Positions 21,742-34,823 are shown, numbered from the stretch's first letter. The stretch: DNA of 64,000 nt from Acanthochlamys bracteata (GCA_019914995.1 CM034133.1:5022001-5086000); one strand, 5' to 3'. Program-made: numbers and translations. The notes: generated by a model from the letters alone, not told the origin.

Positions 21742-21996
21742 GAGCGTTTGGGAGTGCTTATGAAATCGAAATTTTCTGAAATAGAAAATATTTTTTTCTT
21801 TTTTTAGAAACGAATTCTATTTTATTTACTTTCAAAAAAATAATAAAAATAAGTAATAAAAAAATTTCACTCCGTAAAATTTTTTTATACTTTCTAGACT
21901 TTTAAATAAATTTTTTATATATTTATAAAATATATATTAAAAAACATAAAATAAAAAAAAATTGAAAGCAGCATTCTAAACGCTCTCTCAAACGCT
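21742..21996. mobile_element. AT-rich MITE-like element, copy 1
   Basis: It starts GAGCGTTTGGGAGTGCTTAT and ends, read in reverse, AGCGTTTGAGAGAGCGTTT then AATGCTGCTT. The AT-rich core is about 220 bp and has GAAATAGAAAATATTTTT and TTTTATATATTTATAAA words. Similar copies lie at 26993-27248 and, inverted, 56568-56822. Superfamily not determined. Confidence 0.6.
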
Positions 21997-22830
21997 ACCT
22001 ATTAGACTTGAAATTCCATTTGGTATCTGTAGTCAGCGGTTCTTTCTTTGTTTAAGCTGCTGGACCGTTTGTGTCAAAGACTTTCTAAAGAAGACCAGTT
22101 CCAGTTCGCCACATAAACTACCGAACAAGCTTTCCATTCCGTGCTTTACTGCTTTTTGATTAGTTGTTTTTGCTTCTTATTTTTCAACCCCTTTCTTACA
22201 AGAAACAGAATTCAGAAGTCAAATGCATGAATTTTGATGGAACTAGACTTGCGCACTGATTACAGTTGTAAAGCTAACAACCTTCATATTCTAGCATGTG
22301 CTTCTCTACGGGTGTCCGCAGATATATAGATCGAAACAAAGTTGCATCTATGTAAGAGTACATTTATGACATATAAATGTTGATTTTAAAATCAAGTAAT
22401 TCGACAAATAGAATTCAGTTGGAAAAAATAAAATAAAACGATATGTTTACCTTCGTGCGCCACATTCAATGTTGACCCTCAAATTATTCGATGCTACGGT
22501 TAGAATTTATGCACTACGAATACGCTCCTATGCGGATATATTTTTATTTCCATTGATATATATAATAGAAATTATCAGAGAGATTTTCTTGTTGTTTGAT
22601 TTATGATAGACTTTTTCGTACATGAGGTTTCAGGTCATGCACAAAGCCATAATTTTACAAGAACGTGTCAAATAGAAAAAATCTAAAAACATTACCTAAA
22701 TGCGTCCAAAATTGAAATTTCAAAAAGAGAAATAGGAGTCCGCACAGCATGTGTTTTCATGAATCTGCAATCATTTAAAATTGATGACTTAATGATGGAG
22801 ACCTAAGCATCTCTTTTAACTAATGTTTCA

Positions 22831-23045
22831 GAGCGTTTGGAATTACCTTTTTGAAAAATATTTTTTTTAATTTTTATTTTATATTTTTTAATACATATTT
22901 TATAAATATTTAAAAAATTTATTAAAAAAATTATAGAAAAATTTTACGTAATAAAAGTTATTTATTACATAATTTTATTTTTTAAAAAAATAAAAATATT
23001 TTTTACTTTAAACAAATTTTATTTTATAATCAATTTCAAACGTTT
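22831..23045. mobile_element. AT-rich MITE-like element, copy 2 (diverged)
   Basis: It starts GAGCGTTTGGAATTACCTTT and ends near CAAACGTTTCCC. The core (TTTTATATTTTTTAATACAT) matches the inverted copy at 56568-56822. No coding content. Confidence 0.5.
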
Positions 23046-23177
23046 CCCGAACAGCACAAGGACAACTAAATTTGGTGTGAAAATGTTTTCAGGCTATCTC
23101 AAAAGCTGTTTTAGACTCTAAATGAATAATAAAGAAACAATTTTTTTTAAAGAAAACAGTATTGTCTTCGGATATGT

Positions 23178-23411
23178 TTGGTTATAATTTTCATTTCATT
23201 TTTTTATTTCTTTTTTAAATAAATTTTAAATAATATTTTATATAATTTATTTAAAATTAAAAAAATATAAAAAAAACTATATCTCGTAAGATTTTATTAT
23301 TATTTATTTTTAAAATAAAAATAAAACTTTGTTTACAAAATTTTAAGAATATTTTATTTTAAAAATATTTTATTTTAAAAAAAAATTTTATAAATACTTC
23401 AAAACGTTCCC
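23178..23411. mobile_element. AT-rich MITE-like element, copy 3 (diverged)
   Basis: It starts ATGTTTGGTTATAATTTTC and ends CTTCAAAACGTTCCC. The interior is a long AT-rich stretch related in composition to copy 2. The ends are weak. Confidence 0.4.
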
Positions 23412-23419
23412 ATTGTATT

Positions 23420-24560
23420 ATTAAATTCTTAATCCCCATTTTGGTTACGTTCAAATGCACTGCACAATTTTAATAATTCTTTTATGTTAAATTATAAACT
23501 ACTTGGTTATCGAATGGAATTAATAGAATAAGGTGATGCGCATAACCTTACTCATCTTTAAATACCAACACGATATATATTATTAACAAGTCACTGCACC
23601 ATGGATGTCCCATTCCCTTCCATTTTACCTCAGAAAAAGAAGAAATAATTGAACTATAGTAATGTGAAGTAAACAGAAATAATAAAGAAAAAAGAAGGGA
23701 AGAGTCCATAATGCAAATCTATTCAGCTAGAAGAAAATTGACTTGATATGATAGGAAGAAGACCTATCTATCTATCTATGTATGCTTTTCTTCACATAGA
23801 GGGATTCTCTTTGAGAGTGCAAAGAAGAAAAAGAAGAAAGCTTCATCTTCTTTGACCATATATATAAATTGCATCGCAAACTAAATAATCGCCGCAATCG
23901 CTTTTTCTATCGTCGTCATGGTCGGCTGCGGATATTCTTTTCCAGCCACACCTTTCAACTCCAACATTCATACATATTCCCCTTGGATTGCATTGCTCCA
24001 ATCGAAACACCGATGCCTTAGAGATATGATGGTGACCCTCATATATATAAATTTTCAATGTATCATGCACAACTTTTTTACCTGATGAATAGGATATAAA
24101 CTATGTAAACATTTTAGAGGGATGCAAAGGTACATACAAAACTATATTGAATTGTTCTCAGAAAATGTAGTAAATATAGCATTAAGTTACGAGATACCCC
24201 ACACAATGTCCTCGATCAAAATGGGACCAAGTATGCAATCCACAACTTGAGATGTGTGACTTCCTAGTTTTGGCACTCATTGGTAAATAATAGTATTTAT
24301 CCTTCGCGTATAATTCTCCTGCGCCGCCAGGCCAGAACAAATACACGCAAATGATCAGACGCGTTACATTTTTAAGGAACTAAGGTAATTTGGCCCCTCC
24401 TTCCTGTCCCTTTCATGATTGCATCATTAAATGGCCCTCCTTTTTTTATTCCGTGAAATAGAGGAACCAATTGCACCTTCTGTCTTTCCCTAAATTCTCT
24501 CCAAGTACAAATAGCAGCCCATTCCCGTTTCTCGCTTTCTCAGCCACACTGCTTACAATC
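23420..24560. other. Upstream region of the HIPP gene, no gene seen
   Basis: No supported coding region. A short CTAT microsatellite lies near 23764-23780. GTACAAATAG near 24506 could serve as a weak TATA-like element for the HIPP gene, but it is not convincing. Confidence 0.4.
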
Positions 24561-24609
24561 AAAAGAAATTGAAGGGAAGAAAGAAATTTCTTTCTTCCAT
24601 TGAGGTTAT

Positions 24610-25640
24610 ATGGCTACAGAGCTGAAGGTAGTATGAATAAAATTTTCTAAGCATGTAGGTTTAGCTTCTGTTTGCAAAAGAATTAACTTCAGTATTAACG
24701 TGTTTTTGTTTTGTTTTGTATTGAAACCGCAGAAAACGGAGCTTGATGTTCGCATGGACTGCAATGGTTGCATGCGGAAGATCGAGAAAGCCAGGCATGG
24801 AGTTGATGGTACGTAACAATAAAACATTCTTACTATTTCGTCACCAGCGATCCTGCAGAAAAAGAGAGATGTATTAACGATCCTGCAGAAGAAGAGAGAT
24901 CTATGAATTGATGATTAATTATTTCTTCAGGTATAATTTATGAATGGAAAATCGATTTCCCTCGGCAAAAACTGACGGTGATCGGAACCGCCGAGCCGGA
25001 GAAGATCGTTAAAGCGATCAAGAAAAGAAGAAAAATAGCAACAATTTGTTCGCACACAGAAGTCAGGGAGCCTGCACCTGCCGATGAGCAACCACCTCCG
25101 CCACCTGCCGATGAACCATCTCCGGACACCAGTGACTCCGCCGCCCCAGCTGAAGCCACACCACTGGCAGAAACACCCAAAGAAGAGACTCCAGTTCCGG
25201 CACCGGAGCCATCACCGGAGACAGCACTGGAGGCAAAGGAGGTGGCCGCAGAGAAAGAAGAAGTAATCCACATGGTGCACCATTACCCACACAGCGAGTA
25301 CGTAGTTCGCCACGGAGACCACTGGCACGATTACTACCCTGCTAAGGAACACGTCAGCGGAACCCATCAGGCGATCGTCGCCGGTGATCCTGGGCCCTAC
25401 TACTCAATGCGCAGCTACTACAACAACCACAGACCTTCACCGTACGTGTCAGGGTACGTGTACACGCCGCCGTCTCCAGCAAGAGATTACTATTACTGGC
25501 ATGATCAACATAGCAGGGAAGGTTATACTGATGACCATTATTATAATCATTATTACTACAACGGCCGGAGCAGCAGTAGTGAAGCCAACGTGAGTTCAAT
25601 GTTTAGCGATGAGAACCCGAACGCATGTAGCATAGTGTAG
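24610..25640 (+). CDS. Heavy-metal-associated isoprenylated plant protein (HIPP), three exons
   Basis: Exons 24610-24627, 24733-24808 and 24931-25640 (GT-AG introns, phases 0 and 1) encode 267 residues. Residues 7-75 form an HMA domain: KTELDVRMDCNGCMRKIEKA carries the metal-binding CxxC (Cys16, Cys19), then IDFPRQKLTVIG and PEKIVKAIKK, then IATICSHTE. A Pro/Glu/Ala-rich linker spans about 77-130. The tail is rich in His and Tyr (HHYPHSEYVVRHGDHWHDYY; DHYYNHYYYNG). The last four residues, CSIV, fit a CaaX box with Cys264 as the prenylated residue, which would anchor the protein to membranes. HIPPs bind Cd, Cu or Zn ions or partner proteins in stress and defence responses. Starting at ATG 24610 gives the usual short first exon. 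The His/Tyr tail may add metal sites (inference). The gene appears intact. Confidence 0.93.
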
Positions 25641-25865
25641 CTGACTGCTGTAGTTGATGAACTAGAGGCGTGCAGAGTTGAGCCCCTTCAACTTTTTCTT
25701 TGATTCTTACGTTAGCGTTGTAGTATGATCCTTGAAGCTAGTAATGTGACAATATATAGTAGATAATGTTTTAACTATAGAGTGAAGACTAAAGGTTTCA
25801 GTTTCATTAAGCTCACTTTTTTTTGTTCAGAGTTGATTAGAACTAATTTTCTTTATATAAACTAA

Positions 25866-26147
25866 GACCGTGTTTCAAATACCCGTAACTGAGTTACTGA
25901 AAGTAAAAAATAAAAAGTGGAGTTTCTTGAAAAATAAGTTAGAAGTGGAGTTTAGTTTTTATGTTTTAATTAATTGTTGAAGTGAGTTGAAAGTGAATTG
26001 AAAAAAAAAATGAGTAGAACTTGAGTTCCATTTGTGTAAAACTGGGAACTCGAATTTCCAATTCCATTTGTAATTGAAACATAGAAAGTTCATGGAACTC
26101 CAATTCTGGCGGAAAAAAGTGGAGTTCCACCTATTTGAAACACGCCC
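25866..26147. mobile_element. Tourist-like (PIF/Harbinger) MITE
   Basis: The left end GACCGTGTTTCAAATACC and the reversed right end GGGCGTGTTTCAAATAGG match over about 15 of 18 bases. TAA flanks both sides (25863-25865 and 26148-26150), the 3-bp target duplication typical of Tourist elements. It is 282 bp long, has no coding content, and inserts 225 bp after the HIPP stop codon. Confidence 0.75.
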
Positions 26148-26150
26148 TAA

Positions 26151-26992
26151 AAGAACTCACTTTTATAGAACTCACATTCAGACTGAACTCACTTTGGTAA
26201 AACTAAGACACCCTAATAGGAGAGTGCTTAGTTTTATAGTGTTGGAACTCTAAGACTTGATTAGAGCTAGGACGTCATAGAAATAACAAGTCCACTTCAA
26301 GAGTTAATTAAATTAAAAAAAAAGTATACTAAAAAATATAAGGCAAAGGCGCTATATGACACATTACAACAATGAACCAACCTTTCTATTTCTATTTTTC
26401 TTTAAGAAGAAATCATAGATTCAATTACAATGAGATATCATATAAAGTTTTAACTATTTGTCAGAACATTACATCACAAAATTGAGTACATTGAGCTACT
26501 ATGCTATTGAAGAATAAATTCGTATAGTGAAACTTACTGCAAAACAAGTTCACCATAATCCAAACAAGAGCTTGATACTTAGTGAATTAACACCAATCTG
26601 ATTGACAAATTTAGTAAGGAGAAATCAAATTGGATCAGGTTTTAACCTAACCATTCAAACTTGAGTCACTTTTGCATTAAGGACCACATCAAATAAAGAA
26701 TAAACTTTCCGATGGCCGAGACGACATGGAACAAGCTAGAAATTCAATTAATCGACCTTGCATTTAATGTTGCAGGAAGATCAAAGCCAAAACATGGTGA
26801 GGAGAACTAATTGCTAGGAGAAGAATAGATTTTTATAGATCTATTAGGGATTCTACATAGCAGCCCACGTTTCAGCTGTTGGAAGCTCAGTGATGCGAAC
26901 ATGAGCGATTGCACGAAGAACGACTCGACATGACGCTTTATCCAGCATTTAGAAGCAATGGGAAGAATTACTGCCGTTTGAACTTTAAAGGA
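26151..26992. other. Intergenic, nothing recognised
   Basis: No gene, RNA or repeat could be supported in this stretch. Confidence 0.5.
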
Positions 26993-27248
26993 GGCGTTTG
27001 AGAGTGCTTATAAAATAGAGTTTTTCTAAAATAGAAGATATTTTTATTTTTTTTAAAAACGAGTTTTATTTTTGTTACTTCTAAAAAAATAATAAAAATA
27101 TGCAATAAAAAGATCTCACTCCTTAGAATTTTTCTATACTTTCTAAATTTTTAAATAATCTTTTTATATATTTATAAAGTATGTACTGAAAAACGTAAAA
27201 TGGGGAAAAGTTGATAAGCAGCGTTTGAAACGCTACGCCAAACGATCC
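26993..27248. mobile_element. AT-rich MITE-like element, copy 4
   Basis: It starts GGCGTTTGAGAGTGCTTATA and, read in reverse from the right, ends GATCGTTTGGCGTAGCGTTT...GCTGCTTATC. The core closely follows copy 1 (AAATAGAAGATATTTTTATT; TTTTTATATATTTATAAAG). Confidence 0.6.
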
Positions 27249-28379
27249 CAAAAACCTAATTTGAAAAGAAGAACAATTCAAAGGAAAAAAAAAAAACAAA
27301 CTGAGTAAGAAAAAAATATAAAGAAAAATACAAAGCTGAGCAAATAAAGGTAACATTACTATTCACCATTTATAGCCTGAATTTACTAATAACACATCTA
27401 TAGGCTTTTCTTTTTATCTTCTCACTGCGTTCACACTAAGTTTGACTTAATTTTGTGAAATTGATCCTGTACTACAAATCTGTGATTATGACAATCACCC
27501 AATAATTGTTAAGTTCATGCTGCACTTGAAAATGGGCTTGGGTGAGCTCGGGCTATATCACTGGTCTTGTAAGTGAGTTATTAAGGTACAGCCCGAGAGA
27601 TAAGGTGTCTAAGAGGCTATTGTTTGGTTTGTCTCCAGAAGAGAATCGGTAAGGTAAGAGTGTTTGGCTACGCACGTTGATTTGATGATTATAACTCTTT
27701 AAAATATTAGTAGATTTTTACTTTGAGGAAGAATGAATGTAGGCATAGACAAAGAGATTTACTGGACCATATAAGTCGTTATGTGCTTGTGGTTGTGAGA
27801 ATTACTTAGTATTCCGTTTTGTTTTGAGTCGTATAGAAACTAACATTTCTCTTAACAGAAATCACCTACACATAATCAGGAACATGCTTGCTATACTTTA
27901 TTAAATCCTCTTTGTTCATCCCTCTCGCTAACTAGCACTATAAATAGTTGATTACATTGGTGTTGCCTATAGCAAAAATTATTATCATAAATTTTGAGAA
28001 TCAACTCAATTCATCTCTTCCTTCTTAAATCGATAATGCAGGTTTACTCAACACATTGCAAGAGAACTTTTGTTCAATATAGCCAAGTAAAAAACTTTGA
28101 GCCAAAAAAGTAACCTTTGCTTCTTTTTAACTTTAGAAATAATGTTCTGTATATTAATAGAGAAACAAGAACTGTGCAAATAACAAATTATCTCACCAAC
28201 CATTGCAGATTACAAAGTGTTAGAGGAACTTGTAGGATCAATTCAAAAAATGAGAGGTGAATTGAATTGATATTTTAAAAATTTCGTCAAATAGAACTTT
28301 CTACTTGTAGTAGTTATGTAACTGGCTATATAGGATATTTCCTACTGAGTTAAATGTCAGTAATTTCAACAAAGTTCAA
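27249..28379. other. Intergenic, nothing recognised
   Basis: No supported gene or element. Short open frames here show no family motifs. Confidence 0.45.
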
Positions 28380-28646
28380 GATTACACAAAATGTACATTA
28401 ACAAAAACTAGAGATAACATAAAAATTTACGTAATTCGAGAAACTACTTTATCTATGTCCGCTGGCGCTCTATGACAAGAGTTATAAATTCATGTTTAAA
28501 CAAGTTACACTTAAGAAGACAAAGTGCTTTAATAAGCACACTTACCCATAGAGATTTTCTTATTCAAGACAAACCTTCACGGTATACTAAACACTCATCC
28601 CTCTAACTGTTCAACAAGAGCTTACTTACAAGAGAAGTGACTGTAC
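28380..28646 (-). repeat. Fragment of an older copia-type LTR (minus orientation)
   Basis: AAAAATTTACGTAATTCGAG...CTATGTCCGCTGG resembles, in reverse, the R/U5 part of plant copia LTRs (GTGGACGTAGG...CGAACnACGTAAAT). A plus-strand relative lies at about 54490-54965. The copia element at 28647 is inserted beside it; the other part may continue after 33434. Confidence 0.35.
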
Positions 28647-28978
28647 TGTTGGAATATCAAATCAAAACTCATGCATTCATTGAAAGTTTCTCAAAATATT
28701 GAATAAAGAAAGTGTGTAAATAATGATAGTAGTGAGCATATAAATTATTTAGAAGAATTAGTGGGTGAGTAAAAAGGCTAGTAATGGTTATAAGTTTTAT
28801 TTTACTTTAATGTCTTAATTAAGATAATGCTTGGTTGTAATTTCTATATAAAGATGCTTGTAGTATATTGTTTTATATAAAGTGAAAAAGAAAACAAAAG
28901 TCTTCTAAAAAAAACTTTTCCTCTAAATAAAGTTTCTAATTTTTCTAGTGATAAAAATTCTAAATTCGTAAATTTAGA
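28647..28978 (+). repeat. Left LTR of the copia element
   Basis: Starts TGTTGG; matches 33053-33386 throughout (for example AGAAGAATTAGTGGGTGAGT). CTATATAAAGATGCTTG near 28845 is a possible TATA region. The end is placed where the two copies stop matching. Confidence 0.75.
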
Positions 28979-31900
28979 ACCATCATTTGGTTTTAGAGAT
29001 AAGTTGATTGTATATGGCTTCCACTAACAATCTTTAATTCTCAAATTTCAAAATTATTGAACAATGACTATAACAGTTAGTCAATTCAAATGAGAGTTTT
29101 ATTTGGTTCTCAATATTTGTGGAAGCTGTCAGTAATGAGTTTACGGAACCCACACCGGAAGAAAAAATCGCCTACATAAATGAAGAGAAAAAAGTTCTTA
29201 AAAAACAGAGAAGAAAAAATAGTAAGACTCGTTTTCTACGCTGTCAAGGGTTAGATAAATCTACCTTCGAGAGAGTTGTCGAAACAACATGTAAGAAAGC
29301 ATGAAAAATATTTGCTACAATTTATAAAGGAGTTGAAAGAGTGCGGCGAATTTGTATTCAAATTTTGAGGGGCGAGTTTTAAACCGGTCAAATGAAAGAT
29401 GAAGAAAAGATATCCGTATTATTCACGATTAATTTTAATTGTGAATAAAATAAGAGAAATAGAGAGGATATTGAAAACATCCAAGTGATGGAGAAGTTGC
29501 TCTGATCACTCACATCAAAATTCGAGCACGTGGTGGCGGCAATTGAAGAGTCACAAAATTTAGAGGAGATTTCAATTGAGGAGCTCGTAGAATCTCTTTA
29601 AATTTATGAACAACAAATGTTAAAGAAGACTAGTTCTACATTTGTGGAATAAGCGTTAGAATCAAAATTGACTCTAAATAATTGAGACTCAAATAGTGAA
29701 GGTTGTTGTCGTGGTCAAGGTAGGGGACATGGTTCCCAGCAACAAACCGCTTTAAATCAAGCATGTTTCAAACTTTAGAGGTCGCAGATGAAGCAATCGA
29801 GAAAGATTTACATCTTGCCGTGGAAATAATAAAAATATTTAATGTTACAACTGTCATAAATTTGAACATTATATCTCAGAGTGCTGGCACAAAAATAAAA
29901 ATCTTACCAATCTTGCCGAAGCAACAAATGATTGGGTAATACCTCTACTCTTCTTCTTGCTAATGATGATTCAAGTGTTCAAAATGATATATAGTACTTG
30001 GATTTGGGTGTTAGTAATCATATGTGTGAAAAAAAAGAACTATTCATGGAACTTGTAGAAGGTATTAATAAAAGTGTGAGCTTGGAAGATTTTTCAAACT
30101 CCCGATTGAAGAAAAAGAAAAGATCAAACTTTATCAAAAGGATGATAAGTCTGAATATATTCTGATGTTTTCTACATTCCTAATGCGAAAAGTAATATTA
30201 TTAGCATGGGGAAACTACTCGAAAAGGGATACAAAGTTTATATAGAAAACAATCATCTTTGATTGAAAAATTCAAATGGAAGCCTTACAACTTGTGTTAT
30301 AATGACAATGAACCATATGTTTCCCTTACATTCAAACACGAAAGTTGACAAATATTCTCAAGTACTTGTGCAGAACGAGTCCATGGAGATGGCATCTTCG
30401 TTTTGGCTATTTGAATTTTAATGGCATGAAGTTATTATCTACGACTGGTATGGTTTGAGGCCTACCAATAATTGAACTATAAAATTATATATGCGAAGGA
30501 TGTGAAATTGGCACGCAACCACGACTTTTTTTCTAATAAAAAATCATAGAGAGCAGAGGCACCATTACAATTTGGGCATACCGATATCTGTGGTCCATTT
30601 TATCTTGTCTTTTTGGGAAGTAATAAATATTTTATCAACTTCATTGATGACTTCAGTAGAAAATTATAGGTATATTTTATTAAGAAGAAGTCTGTTGTCT
30701 TTATTACTTTCAAACATTTAGAGCTCTTGTTGAAACAGAAAGTGGTCACAAGATAAAAATTCTCCAATCTGATAGAGGTGGTGAGTACACCTCAAAATAT
30801 TTTAACAATATTACAAAAAATATGGTATAAAACGACAGTTGACTACTGCCTATACACTATAGCAAAATGGCATCATAGAAAGAAAGAATAGAACCATTCT
30901 CAATATGACAAGAACCATTTCTAAGGAAAAGGAATTGCCGAAGCATTTTCTGGGCAGAAGTTGTGGCGTGCTCAGCCTATTTGTTTAACCAATGCCCCAT
31001 AAAGATGGTGAAGAATAAGACACCTCAAAAAACATAGAGCAGATACAAATCAAGTGTCGCACACTTAGAAATTTTTTTTGCATTATATATGCCCAAGCAC
31101 TTGAAGACAAAAAGAAGAAGTTTGGTGATCGTGGTAAAAACACATCTTCATCGGATATAATAAGTAGTGGAAAGCATATAAAATCTACAATCCACTAACA
31201 AAAAAAATTAGTGATTAGTAGAGACATTGTGTTTAGTAAAGAAGATACATGGAACTGAAATGAAGAGACTTTCAAAAAATATCATATAGTGGATAAATCT
31301 GATGAGCCCCCACATGAGGTACCATTAATAACAACATCACTATCTCCTTAACATACTACACTCTCTCCTATTAGAGGTTCTTCAACTTCGGGAGAAAGTT
31401 GTAGTAGTGGATCTTCTACACAATGAAATCCTATCAAAATGAGAAGTCTAAGGGAGATCTATGAGCAGACATATGAAGACGTTGAGTCTAACATTTTTTA
31501 TCTATATGTTGATAATGAATCTCTGACATTCTAACAAACTGTAAAATTGAACTGTTGGCGATTAGCAATAAAGAAAGAGATCCAAACTATAAAGAAGAAT
31601 AACGCCTGTGAGTTGACAACACTTTCACAAAATCACAAAGCAATAGGTGTCAAATGGATATAAAAGATTAAACGCACTGCTGAAGCAATATTGATCGGTA
31701 CAAGGCTATACTTGTAGCGAAAAGTTACAAACAAAAATACAGCATCGACTGTGAAGAAGTATTTGTACTTGTTGCTCAACTTGATACGGTAAAGTTATTA
31801 ATTTCTCTTGCAACTCATTATAGATGGAAGATATATCATCTAGATGTCAAGTCAGCGTTCCTCAATGGTATTTTTGAGGAAGAGATATACGTATAGCAAT

Positions 31901-33052
31901 TAGAAGTTTTTCAAGTGAAAGGGCAAGAAGACAAAATATATCTATTAAAAAAACTTTGTACGGATTGAAGTAAGCACCACGAGAACGAAATGTTCGAATT
32001 GATGACTATCTTTATCAAATGGCTTCACCAAATGTCCTTATTAGCATGGCATCTACATCAAGAGGAATCATAAAAGCTAGTTTTTAATAATTTGCCTTTA
32101 TGTTGATGATTTATTGTACATAGCAAATAGCCTTGAGATGTTTGGAGAATTCAATATAATGATGTTCAAAAAATTCCAGATATACTAATGATGGTTTGAT
32201 GTCCTACTTCTTGACATCGAAGTGAAACAACGACAAGATGAGATATTTATATCCCAAAAGAAGTAAATAAAAGAGATCTTGAAAAAGTTCAAGATAAGCA
32301 ATTGTAATCCGCTGAACATTCTAATTGCCACAGGAATGAAGCTATCAAAAAAAGAGAATAGAGATTTAGTTAACTTACAAAAGTTTTGTTGGTAGCTTAA
32401 GACATCTGATGATCATATATTGTTTATGCAGTTGGACTTATCAGTCGCTACATAGAGACACCGAAGAAATCTCATTGGCTAGTTGTGAACAGGATTTTAA
32501 GATACATCAAATGCTCACTCAATTTTGGTCTATTCTATACTTATGATGAACCTACAGAATTAATAGGCTATTAAGATAGTGTTTGAGGTGGTGAGCAAGA
32601 TGAGAGAAAAAGTACCACAGAATATATTTTTTATTTTGGATCAACTGCATTTGCGTGGACATCAAAGAAGAAAAGTATTGTGGCTTTATCTTCATGTGAA
32701 GCAGAATATAGCTAAATATACAGTGTGTGAAACAATTTGGCTAAGGAATATGTTAAAAGAGCTGCATTATCCACAAGCGAAACTAACAAGAATATTGGTT
32801 CATAATCAATTCAGCTATAAAACTTGCAATCGAGTACAACTTGCAAAGAATCTAGTACATCATGAAAAAAACAAACACATAAATCTTGATTTCACATTTT
32901 CAGAAACCATATAAAGCAGAACATTGTCGAGGTAGAGTATTGTCATACTATGGAGCAAATAGCAAATAATTTTATCAAGCCGTTGCCAATTGAATATTTC
33001 GGAAGGTTAAGAGAAATGTTCGGTTTGAAGAACGTTTTGATTTGAGGGGACG

Positions 33053-33386
33053 TGTTGGAATATCAAATCAAAACTCATGCATTCATTTGAGAGTTTTTCA
33101 AAATATTGAAAAAAAAAGTGGGTAAATAATGATAGTACTTGACACATAAATTATCTAGAAGAATTAGTGGGTGAGTTAAAAGATTAGTAAGAGTTATAAG
33201 TTTGATTTTGTTTTAATGTCTTAGTCAATTAATACTTGGTTATAATTTCTATATAATAATAGTTGTAGTATGTTATTTTGTGTAAAGTGAAAAGTAAAAA
33301 AATAAATATCTTCTAAAGAAAAGTTCTTTTTCAAAATAAGTTTCTAATTTTTTTAGTAATAGAAGTTCAAAATTCGTAAACTTAGC
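33053..33386 (+). repeat. Right LTR of the copia element
   Basis: Starts TGTTGG directly after the purine tract; matches the left LTR to about AAATTCGTAAACTTAG. Confidence 0.75.
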
Positions 33387-33433
33387 TCGCTCTTCGAAGT
33401 GCTCTGAGCACTTAAACTTTTATTTTGCTAAGG

Positions 33434-34823
33434 TGTACAGTCACTAATTAAGCATTGGATCAATATAAACTCAATGTATACAGGACGAAATGATCTAAAT
33501 GAGAAACCGCAGGAGAAAATGTTCACAGTAGTTGATCGGTAGTGGTAAGAATGTATTGGCCTGTTGAGCTTCTTTGTGTATGCTATTTACTGTTTCTTCC
33601 TTCGTAATTTTCTTAGTGTGCTGTCAGTTCTCTGATTTATTTTTCTACAGATTATATATTATTTCGCTTTCAGGCTTGAGATGTGAATTTTACCTGTTTG
33701 AAATCTTCCAGTTGATGCCCACTCATGTGTTGCCATCCTCGAGACAACTTTTCGTTTTGCTTCCTCTTCGCACTTAGGGTTCTTAAGCTGAGGTGATGTC
33801 CAGTAGATCTTCAATTGAGCTATCATATAGCACTTAATTTTGCTTAGCTGGACTGAATTTTAGCTTTCCATCAAAATTGAATGTGTTTTCATTGTGGATT
33901 CAAAATTTCCACTCGAACGGCTGCCCACTTGCTTAAGCTGAGTGGTATTAACTTAATGTGGCTCCAGTAACTAATTCAACGTTCTGGCTTGTGGCTGAGT
34001 TGACTTTGAAACTCCCACACTTAATTCGTCGATTGAGATGGTGTTCTTCTGTGGGCTGGTGGAGCTTTCTTGCAATCACGAGTCGCTCGATTCTTTAGTT
34101 CGTCTCCAAGTCTCAGACCTATTCTTCAGTAGAATGAAAATGAAGATAGATTAGTGTCGTTCTTCTGATTAGGCTTACCTAACCCACTTAGTCTTGTGCT
34201 CCTTCTTGTGAATATTTGCTTTTTCTGAACTCTATCTTTGTCAGCCGATAAATGCTTCTTTGTGTAGCTGTTGCTTGAGTTAATGTTGGTTGATGGTTGT
34301 GGCCTAATGTAGGACTTTTTCCATAATTGTAATTAATCTGTGAATAATGTGTTTGCTTCTTCTTTGGTATTTGGTCAGTGTATTCGTTTGTAACGTTAAA
34401 AATAATCTGAATATTGAGCTGACCAATGAAGTTCCTATGTCGCTTCTTGTCAGCTCGATCCTTGTTTAGTCTTCTGTCAGTTGTGCATTGATCATGTTCT
34501 TCTCGTTGGTATATTGCTGGTACATTACTCATCTCGATGCAGTGTAGATTCCTAATTGAAATCTTAAGGATGTAGGTATTCTCTTATGAAATGTTGCTGA
34601 TGGCATGGATCTTTTTAGGTTGACTGATTTGATTTAGCAACAAGGATGTAACATCTAAGCAGCTAATTGCTCCTCTATTTCTTCATGCTCTATTGTTTTG
34701 CTCGAACGTTGCGCTATATTTTCATAGTTATTGTGCAGTTTTGCGATCAATGAAGAATATTGTCTCATTAATATAGCTAGCTTGTTGTCTGCTATGTGTA
34801 GGATAATTCATGTCTGTAAAAAT
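33434..34823. other. Unassigned repeat-like sequence between elements
   Basis: No gene could be supported. It may be the rest of the older LTR seen at 28380-28646, continuing after the copia insertion; I could not match its two ends. Confidence 0.3.

Larger units (their letters stand above)
28647..33386 (+). mobile_element. Ty1/copia LTR retrotransposon, degraded but structurally complete
   Basis: LTRs begin TGTTGGAATATCAAATC at 28647 and 33053. Gag-like (about 29119-29420), CCHC knuckle (about 29845-29890), integrase (about 30550-31050), reverse transcriptase (about 31600-32250) and RNase H (about 32579-32915) segments follow in copia order. A purine tract GAGGGGAC sits just before the right LTR. 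It is a fossil with many breaks. By eye the LTRs are in the mid-80s percent identical, suggesting several million years. TGTAC at 28642-28646 recurs at 33434-33438 and may be the target duplication, leaving about 48 bp unexplained. Confidence 0.8.

Noticed and set aside
24938-25599. Antisense open frames over the HIPP gene
   Set aside because: Shadow frames of a GC-rich coding exon; the sense frame has the HMA domain and CaaX box.
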